Counted from the first letter of the stretch, positions 14,793 through 27,450 are shown. The stretch is DNA of 64,000 bases from Microbotryum silenes-acaulis (GCA_003665825.1 QPFY01000013.1:682001-746000), one strand, 5' to 3'. Notes: generated by a model from the sequence alone, not told the origin. Made by a program: numbers and translations.

Positions 14793-16272
14793 TCATTGCT
14801 TCACTGCTCCGTCCGCCTTCGCCCCATCGTCTGTTTTCGCCGCTCCATCCCCTGAAGATTTCCCTCTACTACGTCTCGTCTTCTTCTTCTTGACCTGCTT
14901 CTCCCCCTTCTCCCCTTGTTGCCCAACTTGTTGCCCTTGCTCCCCACCCTCTTTCTTCTTCTTCCCTTTACTCTGCCCCTGCCCCAACTTGGTAGCTTTG
15001 CCTTGCAACGTCTTCCTCAACTCTTTGGCCTTGCTCAACGCCTCTGCAGCTTCTTGCAATAGGCGTTTCTTCTTCCGATTCGGTCGCACCTTGACCTTCT
15101 TCGTCGTTGAGGATGTATCGTTGACAATGGCTAGTGGTCGTGGTGCATCGGGAGGTATCTCGCCTTCTTCCATCTCGACTTCTTCGAGTGGGGTAGTTTG
15201 GACGGGTGGGTCCTGGTGAATCGGTTTCTCGGGGATAGGTTTGGAACGCTTGAGACGGGGTAGCTTTTCGGGGCCTTGGTAGCTGCATGTGAATGAAGGA
15301 GAGATGTCGGCTTTCTTACGAAAAGATTGGATAGCTTGATGCTATATGAACACCACCTACGTGAATGCTGTATCGTTCGCGAGTGCGTCGATCGGGCACG
15401 GCGACAGGACGATGATGAGTAGAGGTGAAGCGTGTTGGTTCGTTTTGGGTCTATGAGGATCCGAGCAACGATCAGCATTTCAATCATAGAGATTGGTTAT
15501 CCGTACAACTCAGCAGATACACGTACCTCGAATTCTTCTTGCCACTCCCCAATAACCATTCGCGCACCAAATCATCCTCCTCCCGACCCCCTTGCCCATC
15601 CGTCTGATCAATTGGGGTCGTCCTCCCGACCAGCGCGACCTTCTGCATCGTCGTTAATAGCGTATACTGATGCAGCCCTTTACAATTTCTGATCCACCCC
15701 TTCAAACCCAACTGAGTCTTGATCTCGTCCGAAGCGTACTTGAGTTCGAGGAGACGGTCCCTGAAGGTTCGTTTGAGGATCTCGCAAGTCGAAATGAGGC
15801 GTGGGAGAGCGGCTGTCGCGTGGTTTGAGGTGAAGAGGGGGGTGGTGGTGGGTGTGGTTGGGGGATGGGGTGGCATCGCGTGCAGGACGAGGGGTTTGTT
15901 CGTCTGTGAGAGGAGGGAGTCGTCAAGTCAGTCTGGTTCGAACCTTGCCCCACAGGGTTAGTTTCGAGGTAATGAGGACGATAGATGACGTACGAGTAGT
16001 TGAGAATGAGCGAATTGGATCTGTTTCGACATTTGGCCATGCAACGTCACGCGTAACGAGGCGTAGACGTCTGGTTCGAGAGGGATCCATGACGACACCA
16101 GAGGGTGAGCTGCGATGAGAGGTCGAGCAGCAGCGGCGACGGGGGCGGCGGCAGCAGGTAAGGGATGTTGGGATGTCGAGGCTTGAAGTGGTGGTGGTGA
16201 TGCATCACGGGGAGCTGTGGTAGGCTCTTCTGCTATGATTGGTGCGGCGCATCTCGGCTCCGAGGTGGACAT
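14793..16272 (-). CDS. Alba-like nucleic-acid-binding domain protein
   Basis: Four exons: 16272-15994, 15903-15527, 15450-15361, 15282-14793 (1236 nt, 411 aa). After an Ala/Pro-rich N-terminus, the region around residues 60-215 resembles an Alba/Rpp20-Rpp25 fold. It has a helix ending in ISTCEILKR, a GLHQYTLLTT strand of the GLHQ-T type, and a late hydrophobic strand PLLIIVLS. The C-terminal 120 residues are strongly basic (PNRKKKRLLQEA and several KKKK runs), suggesting RNA or nucleolar binding. Alba-like proteins of this type act in RNase P/MRP or as general RNA-binding proteins. Assignment to a specific subunit is not justified; the family call itself rests on short motifs. Confidence 0.55.
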
Positions 16273-16670
16273 GGCGCTGAGTGCCGGTGGGGAGGTCCGT
16301 TCGAGCTGCGGCGGGAGAGCCGAGCCACAGGCCTGCGACGCTACAGACGCGTGATGAAGCGTGACGCGTGACGCGCTAGTTGATCAGACTCGGACTTGGT
16401 CCGGACCGCGCATTCTACGATCATGTCGAACAAGCAAGAGCTAGCGTGGGCATGTTGGCTATCGTCGTGATGTAGTTCATAGCAGGGTAGTAAAAGAACG
16501 ACGGAGGCCGGGGAGGCATTGATCTACCCAAGTTTGTAAGTTGGGCCCGCCGGGAGCCACATCAGAGACCAGAGAGAAGGGCACGGTACTTGAAAAGATG
16601 CGAATACATGGAAAAATGCAAATATGTTTTGAAACTGTCTATAGTCGCCGTAGAGAAGATCTTGAAGTGT
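16273..16670. other. short intergenic region
   Basis: This lies between the start of the Alba-like gene and the 3' end of the next minus-strand gene. It should hold the Alba-like promoter. I see no gene or repeat. Confidence 0.4.
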
Positions 16671-17634
16671 TCAATCTTCGCGATCGTGGGGACAAGCTTG
16701 AACCACCTCGGCCACGTTGGGCTCGCCCGACCCAACCTGTCGGCCGATGACCGCCAGCATTGCCGCAGCTTGATCTTGTACACTGGCCGAGAAACTCATG
16801 GGGCCAGGACGATCTTGGTTGTCGGCGCGGGGATCGTGATCGTTGTCAGTGACCGCGTTGGCGTCAGAGGTACGGTGGTCATCGTGGATGACCTCGTTGG
16901 CGATGGACAATTGAGCCTCCTCGTCCCCGTCCACTGGTCCGCGGTGCTCACTCGGCGAGGTGTTGTTCTTGGCCCGTAGAAAGTGCATTGTGTACACAAA
17001 GACGAGCAGCAGTCCGGTTCCGAGAAGAAACAGCAAAAGCTCGGGTATACACAGGAAGAGTATTTCCAGCCTGTCGAGGTCGACAGCTCGCATTTCGGCG
17101 CGGGCGGCTTCGCGATCGAACGTCGACTTGCGGAACCAAATCAGAAGAGCCTCGACAAAACCGGTGACACATCCGGCGGTTGGTACATATGCCTCGAGTA
17201 ACAATCGACTAAATCTCAAGGATCTATCAGTCGACATCATTTGTATGAGACTTCTCAAATGAAGCGCACTTACTACATCCACAGGGGATCGTCGCGGCAA
17301 ATCGGTTGCAACGGGATGTACAGCCTGAAAGGCGACGAGACCGACGACGAACGAAGCTGAACCGACCGCGAAGCGGTACGCTTCAACAAAAAACTGCATC
17401 GTTGCGAAGAAAACGATTGTCAACACGAATACGAAGAACTTGATCGCGTTGGCAGCTTTAACGGGCGCAACGAGGGTCAGTCTACATCACTCCAGCTATA
17501 ATTCGGGTACTCATCCCAGGTTGGTGTCGCAGCCGGAGCCCGGGGCGTGAAACCGGCGCGGCGAAAAGAGTTCAGTCGACTCACCGTCGAAACGTAATGC
17601 TTGTACAGTGCAATCCCAAACACGGACGAAACAT
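16671..17634 (-). CDS. uncharacterised four-pass membrane protein
   Basis: The best model has two exons, 17634-17585 and 17481-16671 (861 nt, 286 aa). It joins a short N-terminus (MFRPCLGLHC) to a hydrophobic core. Four membrane segments are visible: around AIKFFVFVLTIVFFATMQFF, FAVGSASFVVGLVAFQAV, GCVTGFVEALLIWF, and a long one including LLFLLGTGLLLVFVYTMHFL. The C-terminal 90 residues are polar and acidic (DGDEEAQ, DNDHDPRADN), probably a cytosolic tail. I do not recognise the family. The first exon is uncertain: two other upstream frames are open, but neither gives both an ATG and a consistent splice phase as cleanly. Confidence 0.45.
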
Positions 17635-18764
17635 TCCTTGATACTCGGAGAAAATGGGGGAAGCCAAGAGGTCCCAGGCATGACGAAAGAGGAGCCCTCG
17701 GTGAAAGTGCGAGGTGGCAATGCGAGCGGCTGGCGCAGTGCGATGACGAGGAGCTGATCAAGACCGTGAAGCGGAAACAAGATGAAGAGGTGTGATACAC
17801 GAACAGGTGTGTGCCACAGCTATCAGTTTCTGTCGTCACATCGAAGGAGAACCGAGAAGAACGACGATCAACGTAACAAAGGCACACCGAGCAAACACCG
17901 GAGGGGGGGTGGGCGGGGGGGAGGGGGGATTCCAGCCCTGATATTCATGTCAGTTTTTCAGCAGATAGCGCCGTTGCACCGCAACCACGTACTCCTTTCT
18001 CTGCCGCAGGCTGTTAGGTGTAGTCCAGCTGGACAGGCGTCATGACTTAGGAGGCATGTCCAGTGGTCTAAGGTTTCATGGCTCGGCGTTTGTTCATGAA
18101 GCGCTCGGAGAGTCGCATGAATCAACCGACGTGACCGGTACTGCGCGCGGCATTCTGCAGTCCTCGGCGATTCGCGGACAAAGCAATCAAAGGCCCCTGA
18201 CAGCCACTAGCGGTCACCACGTCACCTATCGGAACACGTTCTGTTGTGCAATTTTCCATCCATGTTTCCGCTGCCCCCCTCTTCAGCTTAATCTCCAAAC
18301 GCCTCGTCGGAGGCGGCAAATCACACGAGTCACACCGCCCCGCGCAGCAGCTAAGCCGCGGGGCAGGCTTATTCTAAGGAAACACCCCGAAATGCTCAAA
18401 CACCCCGACTTGCTCAAAGACCCCGAATTGCTCGCTCTCAGTGTCTAATGCTTCAGCCCTCAGGGACAATGCATTGTTCGATTTTGGCGTTTGGCGCATC
18501 AAGGCTTCCTAGGCATGATTTATTATCAGTGAGGTACTAGGGAATTAGGGGGTGCGGTCGGCGCGCGCGCGAGTCTCTTTCGTAGCTTTTCTTCTCTTTT
18601 CTGCCCACTGGTAGAGCGGATAGCAAAGACGGGCGCGAGCGGGCGCGCCTCGTCGCGTCGAATCCTGTCGAATCTGTGACGCGCCGCCACGGGTCGTCTG
18701 ACACAATTGGTTCTCTCATCTTCGCCGGTCTCCCGTATCGCTCACCCAGCTGACCACAGCCACG
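17635..18764. other. divergent intergen with an 18-bp repeat
   Basis: This is the shared upstream region of the membrane protein (minus) and the BRCT gene (plus). It contains a three-copy 18-bp repeat at 18382-18435 and G-rich runs near 17900. An open frame at 18056-18448 runs into the repeat but has no recognisable family. Confidence 0.45.
18382..18435 (+). repeat. 18-bp imperfect tandem repeat, 3 copies
   Basis: The three units begin at 18382, 18400 and 18418; each is of the form acaccccgaaatgctcaa with a few substitutions. In one frame they encode a six-residue repeat (KHPEML, KHPDLL, KDPELL). The repeat lies about 330 bp upstream of the BRCT gene. Confidence 0.8.
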
Positions 18765-21700
18765 ATGGCGTTTGGTTTCCCTTCTAAAAAGGGCGTCAGG
18801 ACGGGGATGCGGCAGAACAATGGTGCCAAGCGTAACACGGTCAAGCTACGTCCTCCACCGGCCAAAGCCCCGACCGCGAGCTCTTCACGACCAGCTGCTG
18901 AGGACGATGACAACCGAACACCGTACTACCAACGTGACTCGACCCATCAGCAATATGACCAAGGCGATGACCAAGGCGGCGAAGAAGAGTTCACGTATCA
19001 GGATCAGCTGAGAGGGGAGAGTCGACCTCTCGAGGGCGCGACCGTCACCGTGTCAGGGTGTGGTGCCGACAAGAGGATGTTGATGACCTTGGCCGCCCAA
19101 TTGGGCGCCAAGGATTGCACCTCGTTGACTAGCCAGACGACACATCTCATCGCTGATGGGTTTGGGAGCGCAAAGTGCGACGTCAGTCGATTCGACCGGG
19201 CGACCGGGCGAGGCCTCTTGACGATGGGGGCTTTGAAGGAGTTGTCCCCTGACCCATCATGACTTTCTTCTCCGAACAGATGGCACTCAAATGTAACATG
19301 AAGATCATGGATCCGAAATGGTTGCTCGCCGTCCGAGACGCGTGGAGGGACGCCGAAAACGTCGACTTTGCCGAGGTGGGTAATTCGGATGCCCAGGCCA
19401 ATCTCCTTGGACCTTTCAGGTCTAGAAAACTGATGATGATATCCCTGGACCGTCTCGCACATAGCTCGAGAAGAAACACCGACTCCCGGCTTTGACCGGC
19501 ACGGTCATCACGCTCACCCAGTTCCCACCTGGTCGGTCACCCGCAGCGCCTTTCTCGACCCTCGAGCTGAGTCTGGAAGCACTGACACGACTTTTGCATC
19601 GGTCGATAGGCGCTCGCGAAAGCGAATTGATGACGATCCTGGAAGGAGCTGGCGCCGAAATCACCAAACGTCTGACCAAGAGGACGACCCACCTCATCGT
19701 TTCCTCGACCAGCTCGGGTCATCTACCTCACACGTCCAAGCTCGAGTTTGCGACCAGCGACCGAGGGAGGACTGAACTTCCAAAGATGATCATCGTTTGG
19801 GAAGGGTGGCTCGAAGATGCGATCCGAAGAGGGGGGAGGACCATGGCTAGGGATATCAAGTGGAAGTACGAACTGGGAGGGGAGGCACCCATCATGCTCG
19901 ACGACGATGACATCGACCCCATTGCCTCGACGTCGCACGGTCGGACAAGGAATATGTCCACCGTCCCACCAACCTCGCAGTTTCACACGTCGAAATCGCA
20001 TTGGGGACCTTATTCAATGGCGGGTGGAGCTGACCAAGGGACCACGGCCAAGAAGACTGGGGAGGAAACCGACGATGGCAACACCGTCGTCATACGCAAA
20101 AAGAAGTCGAGGATCGACAATGACCCGTTGCTCGGACCCATGGCGATCAAGCTTCGAACGCAGGGCTCGTCAATTCAGCCCGGGTCTGGTGCGATGAATC
20201 GGGACGAGGAAGCTGATGATGAACTTGTGGCTCCTCACGAGATGGCAAGACAACCGCTGCGAGGCGGCGGATCTGAAGCAACGGCGGAACGTCCCGACGA
20301 GAGACCATCGGAGCAGGTCACGTCGGCTACGAACGATGACAACCGCTACGCACTCGGTCGAGATCGAGGAGGATCGATCATCAAGGCCTTGTCGAGTACA
20401 CGGTCGAGGCGCTTCGACGAGGCCGAGCCGTCCAGACCTCGCACGGCGCTCGTTTCGAAACGCTCGATGGACGGACATGTTCCGAATCCACTAGCCGCGG
20501 ACGACTCAGCTTTCTTCGAGGGCAACGAAGACGTCCAGATGGGCGCGGAGAAAGAGCATGGGGAGGAGTTGTCGGACCCGCCCATCTTTGAAGGGTTAAC
20601 GTTCTCATTGATGGACATGCAAGACAAGAACCGTGACATCATCAAGCGAGCCGTCGAAGAGCGTCGAGGGAAGGTCTTGATCGATCGCATCGAGTCCTCG
20701 ACCGACCACATTGTCGTCGACTTCTTTGGCGCCCCTCGCGAATACCTCGGACCGGATGCCGATCCTCGTGTCATTACAGGGTGTTGGATCGAATCCTGCA
20801 TCCACGAGGATCGACTCGTGCCGTTCGATGACCGATTGCTCGAACGCCCCTTGCCGTACGAGATCCCCATTCAAGGTGCGGACCAGCTCAGGATCCATCT
20901 CTCGGGCTTCAGCGACATTGGCAAGATCCACACGAAAAGATTCCTCAAGGAGATCGGAGCGGGCACATCCAAAGTCTTTAATCGATCGTGTACGCACCTG
21001 ATCCACGTCGATGCTGGGAAAGAAGTGGGAGGCCCCGGGGGGCTCAAGATCGACAAAGCGCGGGATTGGGGGATCCCGATCGAGGGACCGGACTGGTTGA
21101 GGAGTTGGGCCGCCCAACGAGGCGTAATTCCTTCGGCTTCGTCTGCCGAGTCGGCGACGTCAGGGACGACTCGGGACAAGCAGGGCAAGGGCAAAGCGAC
21201 GGTGGCCCCGAGGGACATTACCAACGAAAGTCAACCTCGTCTTGCGAGATCTCGCACAACTCCTCACGTGGATACCACCGTCACAGACGAAAACCAAGCC
21301 ATCACGAGTGGTGCCCTGTCCGGATGCGTGATCTTCGTCTCGAACAAGTTGGCTAGCGTCGAGAAGAAGAAGGTCATCGGCAGCGTCACCAAACTGGGCG
21401 CTACGGTCGCCACTTCGTTCGACCCCTTCGCAGCGACGCATCTCGTCTACGCCAGTAACCGATCGAATGACCCTTCGAGCGAGTACAAGAAAGCAAAAGC
21501 GGCGCAGACCTGTATCGTGCATCCTCAGTGGGCCGTCGAGTGCGAACTCTTGGATGAACGAGTCAACGAGCAAGAGTACCCTCACACTTTTGATCCGAAG
21601 AGGGGCGGGCAACTCGCAATTGTTGCCATCAGCTCGCCGGCGAAATCACAGGAGAGAGCCCAATTGATTGCTTCGCCGGGAGGACGTCGGGCTGGACGAC

Positions 21701-22573
21701 CACCTAATTCGCAGCCCCTTTGGATCGAACGGAGCAATAGCTCGCCGAACAAGCCAGCTACGCCGAAGCGTCACGATGTGGACATGGAGGATTCGTTCGG
21801 ACCCCTTGCGGCTGCTCAACGCGTGCATTCGGATTGTGCAGACGAACCTTCGTCGCCTCGCCTGTCCCAAGCTGCCGAAGAGGCAGGCGCAGGTGCAAGA
21901 GTCGAATCAGGGTCTTCGTCAGACCCCGCTCCTGTCCCCGCAGAAGAGGATGAAAGCTTTCAAGAGACGGGACGGAAGAAATCTGGCAGCACGCAGCAGT
22001 TTGATGAGCTCACGAGGACGACATCGGAGCTGTTGGCGCACTTTGCCGACTTGGGAGGGGGATTGGCCAATCCTGCGAGGGCTTTGAGTCGAAAGAGGGT
22101 GCGTTGTGGCTCGGTTTCACTTGGGTGGAGATCTCTTATCTGATTGTGGTGTGCCTTTTCTCGCCTTCTTTCAGAGCCACGTCTCGAACGCCTCGACAAA
22201 AAGTTCCATGTCGATGAGTCGTGATGGATCCAAGAGTTCCGAAGTACCCCGCAAAGTACCCGGACAAGCGATGTTCGAGCCCTCGCAATTCACCCAGGCT
22301 GGCGAAGATACCTATGCCGTCGAATACGATGACCCTGCCGAAGTCGCGGCTCGTGCGGCGTTGGCCTTCGCTCTAGGTGGTGGAAGGGATCCGACCACGA
22401 CGACCGAGACGATCGAGCCCGCACCTGTGGACCAGGGCTCGGAAGACAAGGAACCCTACATGCGAACGAGCACGCGTTCGAGCGCTCGGAAGCGCAAAAT
22501 TGATAATGATCTAACGGAAGAAAAGTCGTTCGAGTTCGGCAAAGTCGGAAAACGGACTCGAGGGGCGAGGTGA
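18765..22573 (+). CDS. multi-BRCT replication/checkpoint protein, Dpb11/Rad4(Cut5)/TopBP1 family
   Basis: Four exons: 18765-19181, 19280-19375, 19465-22098, 22175-22573 (3546 nt, 1181 aa). Five BRCT repeats can be traced. The first, about residues 85-170, has LGAKDCTSLTSQTTHLI and the tryptophan of DPKWLLAVRDAW, and is split by two introns. The second ends in IIVWEGWLEDAI. The third (GKVLIDRIESSTDHIVVDFF) and fourth (HTKRFLKEIGAG ... GPDWLRSW) form a mid-protein pair. The fifth, SGCVIFVSNKLA to HPQWAVECELLDE, stands near the C-terminus. This arrangement fits Dpb11/Cut5/TopBP1, the phosphopeptide-binding scaffold that loads Sld3-Cdc45 at origins and activates ATR/Mec1. Regions between pairs are charged and disordered, with likely nuclear localisation stretches (RKKKSR). 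The gene symbol differs between yeasts, so I leave it blank. Confidence 0.85.
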
Positions 22574-22791
22574 ACCTCATCGCATGGGTTTAAGGCAATC
22601 GTACCAGCTCTTTATCCGGATCTTGTGTATCGCTACCAGGGATTCCTGGTTGTATATTTGCATCGCAGTTGTTGTGTACTACGTCTCAACGTTACATGCT
22701 TCTTGAGCGATTTATCTCGCCGAGTGCGTTTGTACATCGGGCTGTCTCGCATCGGCAGTGCGGCGTTTCATAGGATCGACCGACGCTCATA

Positions 22792-24868
22792 TCACTCGTC
22801 GTCATTATTTTCGTTATTGTTGACTTCCGTCTCTGCGATCCGAGCCTTTGAGGCCTTGCCATCGAACAGAGCTTCAATCTCCTCCAAAGTCTATTTCGGA
22901 GCGCGCAATCAAACACAGGTCAGTGATCTCGACTGCCATCCGAATTGGCAAAGCGACGGGCACCTACATAACCATTGGTCTCGACGCAAAGCAAGTAGAC
23001 CAACACGAGTTGCACGACCATAATCCCCGTATAAACGAGGTAGTACTTCCAGCTGATACGTTGCAGCGCGATCGCATTGACGTAGCCGTTGAAGATGGAG
23101 ATGGCCTTGTTCTGTACGGCCCAAAGACCTTGGGATTGAGCACGGAGGGAATAAGGCATCACTTCGACGTTGTAAGAGAAGAAGAGGGAGCCGCAGGGGA
23201 TGAAAAAGATGAAGAGGTAGAGGAAAAGTAAGGCGACGTGGGTTACCCCGGCGGCTTTTGAGGCTCGGGTGACGAATTGCTGGGCCGTGACGACGAAGGC
23301 AACGTTGACGATGATGAGAGCGATCCAGGACGTGAGTAGTAAGCGTCGACGAGGGGTCCGAGTGACGAGGTAAGAACCTAGAAGGGCTCCGGCAATGATG
23401 GCGATAGTTAGGCCCCCGTTGATGCCGGTTTGACTGGCGGGGGATGTGATGCCGACGAGGTCGAGGATTTGCGTGTAGTACCCTCCGACGATGGCGCTGC
23501 CGGACAAGTTCTGCATCGAGCAGATGAGGATCACTGCGCGGTGTGAAGTACAAAAAGGATGAGCCACTTTTCGTTAAGTTTCATACATCAAGCTTACCAA
23601 TCGCGGTGCGACGTCTGTTCCGTCTCGTAGCGAACAACTGGAGCCAACTTCCTGATCGACCTTTCGCGTGCTCCGCTCGAATTGCTTTCTTCATCTCTTC
23701 AAACTCGAACACCACAAGCTCATCATGAGCGTTCCCATTCCCATGATAAGCAACGAGGAAGGCCATCGCTTCCCTCTCGCGCCCTTTGAACATTAGCCAT
23801 CGCGGGGATTCGGGGACAAAGTTGATCACGATAGTGAGGTAGAGCGCTGGAACGATCTGAAGGAGGGTTGGGATTCGCCATGCCCAGTTGTTGGGAAGGA
23901 AGGAAGTACCGAATATGATCCAGGCCACGATGAACGAGCCGACTGCACAACATTAACGGTAAGTCAGCTATCGGGGGGCTAGAACACTTCGCTGCGCACA
24001 CGCACTTGCATAGTTCAAATTGAACATCGATCCAATCAAGGCCCTTTGCTTGGGATGTGCCCACTCTTGAAGCAGGATAGGTCCAACCATAAGACTGAAC
24101 GCCAAACCACTCCCACAAACGGCCCGCGAAACGACGAACAAGGTGTACCCAGACGAAGGTTCGATTCCCGCGGTCACGGCGATCACAGTCCCTGCGAGCA
24201 TCATCAAGCTCGCCCAGCGGACGCACCATCGTCGACCGAAGCGATCGGCGATATAGGCTGCGATAGGCGCAGATAAGAGCCCGGCAAGGTAGAACACGGC
24301 GTTCATCAAACCGATGTCGCTCTGTGATGGATGATTGAGCGCGGTGTGCCAAGAGGGGAGGGCTTGTAGGCCAGCTGTCAAGTTGTCGTCGAATCCATTG
24401 AGAAATTGGGCACAAAAGACGACCGAGACCTGGGACAGAATACGGGTCGTTGAGTCTGTGGAAGCCTATAACCAGAGCCAGAACCTCGGCGGGAGAGTCT
24501 AAGGATGAGAACGGGACGTGCGGAGAGCAGCCCCTTTTCAACCCGGCCGCTGCGCCTGGTGAAAAAAAACGGCTGCGTACTTCACCACCATCGGTATTCG
24601 TACAGACGAGCCTCCACTCCGTCTACTCGAAGTACAGGGACGGTCAGAATGGACAGTGTGGACTCACGAAGAAGTTGAGTTGGATCAAACCCCGATTATA
24701 CCACCAGTGCATCCCGTCGAGCGAGTTCGGCAACGTTGCCCAACCTTCGGCGTTCGCCGCCGTCGCCGCCGCTCGGCCTGCAGCGGCTGTCGAGCTCGAA
24801 CCGCTCGTTGTGTAGTCGTGCATGTCGCTCACCCTGGGTAGCTGGACAGCAGGTGATGTGGCGAGCAT
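22792..24868 (-). CDS. MFS sugar transporter
   Basis: Five exons: 24868-24668, 24429-24006, 23942-23598, 23533-22968, 22890-22792 (1635 nt, 544 aa). Sugar-porter signatures appear in order: a QFLNGFDDN-type first helix, RFGRRWCVRW after TM2, PESPRWLMFKG after TM6, and a C-terminal VETNGYTLEEIEALFDG matching the family PETKGRTLEEIE box. The last exon, missed if the frame is read straight through to a TGA at 22920, restores this ending and an acidic tail. The helix count is consistent with 12. Substrate cannot be told; hexose or lactose-permease-like transporters are closest by feel. The start is the ATG at 24868, with a second in-frame ATG at 24823; an upstream GTG is not a start. Confidence 0.88.
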
Positions 24869-25317
24869 GTCAAACACTTATTCCCTGCAAGTCTGTTCGA
24901 GGTTTAATGACAGTGATCAAGAATGCACCGTCCATGAACCTTGCCAGCCGAACTGTGTCAAGGGCTGATTGCCGGCGCTAGTTTAGCCGACGGGAAAAAG
25001 GAGTCACGGCGGTGGACATCGCATCACAAATCCGACGCGGCCTTCGCGAGTTCCTCACTCTATATCACTCCACATGCACATCCAAGTTTGAATGCGATAA
25101 ATTGTACGGCTCTGCGCATACTGTATACTGTCCCTTGCATTGGGCTCCGATGTCTGCCGGTGATCCGTGAAAATTGGTTCCATGCTGCCGCGAGAGTTCG
25201 AGCGTGAAAAGAACAGATCGCTCAACTCGCTCGCCACTTGGGTCCGTTCGTGCAGCCGGCATCTGGATGTGTAAGTACACACGTCAAACGAATGATGTCA
25301 GGCATCCATACAGTGAT
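24869..25317. other. intergenic, sugar transporter promoter side
   Basis: This lies between the sugar transporter start and the 3' end of GEP4, both on the minus strand. I see no gene or repeat. Confidence 0.4.
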
Positions 25318-26748
25318 CTACAAGCGCCTTCTAAGCCCATCGACGACGGCTTCCCCCCTTCTGACCGCCCTCTCCGCCGCCTCGACCGCTCTGTTTGATA
25401 CGACCATCCATTGATCCGTCGGATTCGGCGAGGCAAATTCCCTTCGATATTCATCACTCAAAGGGGTCTTGTATGCCCCTTTGATCTGCGGTGGTGGCGG
25501 TGGCGTCCATGTCGAGTTGAACCTTGAGAGCTGAAAATACAGCGTCGAGACGATGGAGCGCAGAGAGAAGGCCTGGACGAGTCTCCGTGGGGGTCGAGGT
25601 AGGAACTTCTTCCATCCTGTCCGAGAAGGTAGCGCAGATTCGGGATCGGTTGAGGATTCCTGGATGGGCACTTGCTTGGCTGTGGAGGTCAAGATCGTGC
25701 ACTCTTCCCACCGCTCGTCGGCCCTCGTCGAACCCATCAGATCAGCCGTCGACGTCGCAACAAGCTCTTCCTCGCCCACTACCTGCCCACCATCCGGCAC
25801 CTCTCTGATATGCGATCTTCTCCGCCTCGCTTCGACGATCCGTACGAGAAGGTTCTCCGCGGTCCGCATCAGCATCGTCCCAAGTGCTTCCCTTTCGTGC
25901 AGCTCGGTCGTGAGGATCGAGATGGTCTCTATTCGGCGGCCTTGGGCAATCTTGACGTTGGCGATGCGTCGTGCCAAGACCATATCCGTCGTGACCCTAT
26001 CGCCAATGACGAGGATGAGGGACCTTTGGCCTTGCGAAGGGTCGACTGCTGTGGGCGTGGAGTCAAAGTGCCGTCGTTGGGCGTAAGCCTCCGCGAGGAC
26101 TCGACCTTGCCTGGACCAGATGATGGGGGAGATTGTTGTCGGTCCTGATGTGTGGGACATATTTGAAGAAAGTGACTGTTGTAATTGGGAAAAATAGTGG
26201 GCGACTTGGTGGGCGCAGTTCTTGCCCGGTTTAGGTGTGGGGTGAACGAGCACGGGTACGAGCAAGTTGCGAGAGACGGATTCGGCCTATATCAGACGAG
26301 TTGCACTTCTAAGTACATAATACTGGTGCTGGGCTAAGAAAGTAACAAGCCGACTGACCTGGAGCAAGAGAGGATCCTTGCGTGTACCAGCCGAGTTGGA
26401 GACGACGAGCACGTTCGCCGTTCCAAAGGTCGTCAACAAGGCTTGCCATGCCGGTCGCAGAGAGGGTGTGAGCTCGTCATCCAAAGGCTTCGTCTATCAA
26501 AGCCATGAAGAGCATTCCAGTCAGTTGAAGTTCTTTCACCTGGGTCCAGGAGCATCTTCGAGAGAGCTTCGAGGTGAATGATTTCGCACCAGACAATTAT
26601 CCTTGTCCACAACGACGCCGACAACCCCTTTTCTCTTGAACTCTTGGAAATCCAATGAAGCGATAGAAGGTACCCTGAGTCTAGGTTGGAGTATCGAGGG
26701 TCGTACGACCGCTTGCAGAGCCGCGGCGATCCCGGGCCAGTTGGGCAT
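25318..26748 (-). CDS. GEP4: mitochondrial phosphatidylglycerophosphatase Gep4
   Basis: Three exons: 26748-26590, 26493-26359, 26286-25318 (1263 nt, 420 aa). HAD-type motifs are clear: VVVDKDNCLTKP (nucleophile Asp, residues about 46-57), VLVVSNSAGT (motif II), and VIGDRVTTDMVLARR (motif III/IV). Choosing the donor gtgcga right after DNCL, rather than reading on, restores the canonical DKDNCLTKP. Gep4 dephosphorylates phosphatidylglycerol phosphate to phosphatidylglycerol for cardiolipin synthesis at the mitochondrial inner membrane matrix face. The C-terminal 200 residues after the catalytic core are longer than in yeast, with Arg-rich and Pro-rich stretches (RRPPRRLVQ-type, TPPPPPQI). The residue LLVPVLVHPTPKPG block is also typical of the family. 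Confidence 0.88.
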
Positions 26749-27450
26749 TCGGAAGCGGGGGAGCGACGAAGCGAGAGCTAGAGCTAGCTAGGTAGAATAA
26801 GCTCGAAGAGCTCCAACAAGCTTGCTCCAAGATGGCCCACGTGGGAATACACTCGGAACAAACGACAGCCAGCAAGTACAGTCGAGAGAAGGCAAGCAGC
26901 GCGCTGGCTGAAAGTGTGCGATCTGCGTGAGAACGTGAGAACGTGAGAACGTGAGAGCGACCACCCGAACGGTGCCAAGCGAGTCGAATTTCATTGCTCG
27001 ACTCATTTGAGCTCACTGGCTCATGTGCCGGATAAGAGTGGTCCGAAATGGACTAGGATTCTAGTGTAGGCGCGCGTAATTATCAGCTTCAGTGTGGCTC
27101 AGACTATCTACAGCGCCAGCCTGGGGTGCCGAGAGCATTGAGCCAGCCATGGGTCCGAGCTCAGTTTCCATCTCCGAGCACGATCGCCGATGCTCTCGGC
27201 GGTTCCACGCGGTTCAGTTGCCGCGGGGCGCCTATTTTCAGCTTATGCACCCTCGCTTGTTTGTCGGGTCTTGGAACTCAATTAAATCCCTTTCCTTCAG
27301 ACTGACTGCATCGGAACAACAATCTCTCGTTGGAGCGACCCGACCGCGATAGGTGACAGATCCGTGCAGCCCTGGCTCCAGTGCGCAAGTCGGCAGGTGC
27401 TTATCCTCACGGGTCGCTTCGTCAACGCGTCATCCTCGCTGCCGGACACC
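26749..27450. other. divergent promoter region of GEP4 and an MFS gene
   Basis: Upstream of both GEP4 (minus) and the MFS gene (plus). It contains an 8-bp tandem repeat at 26927-26958. The plus frame is open from 27364 but begins with GTG, so the ATG at 27451 is preferred. No other gene is seen. Confidence 0.45.
26927..26958. repeat. 8-bp tandem repeat, 4 copies
   Basis: The unit gtgagaac is repeated at 26927, 26935 and 26943, with a one-base variant at 26951. Each unit resembles a splice-donor core, but no exon borders it. It may be a simple microsatellite in the divergent promoter. Confidence 0.8.

Noticed and set aside
17224..17273. Apparent intron with gtaagt donor and tag acceptor in the membrane-protein gene
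   Set aside because: It would be 50 nt and would shift the frame; the open frame through it is uninterrupted and joins two hydrophobic segments.
18056..18448. 131-residue open frame on the plus strand
   Set aside because: No family resemblance and no upstream gene structure; only the terminal 18-bp repeat is notable, and it is reported as a repeat.
22920..22968. Sugar transporter ending at the TGA at 22920
   Set aside because: A gtaggt donor and a tag acceptor lead to an exon restoring the family TLEEIEALFDG ending, so the read-through stop is intronic.
26927..26958. Row of splice-donor-like gtgagaac units as alternative splice sites
   Set aside because: No exon or coding frame adjoins them; treated as a simple repeat.
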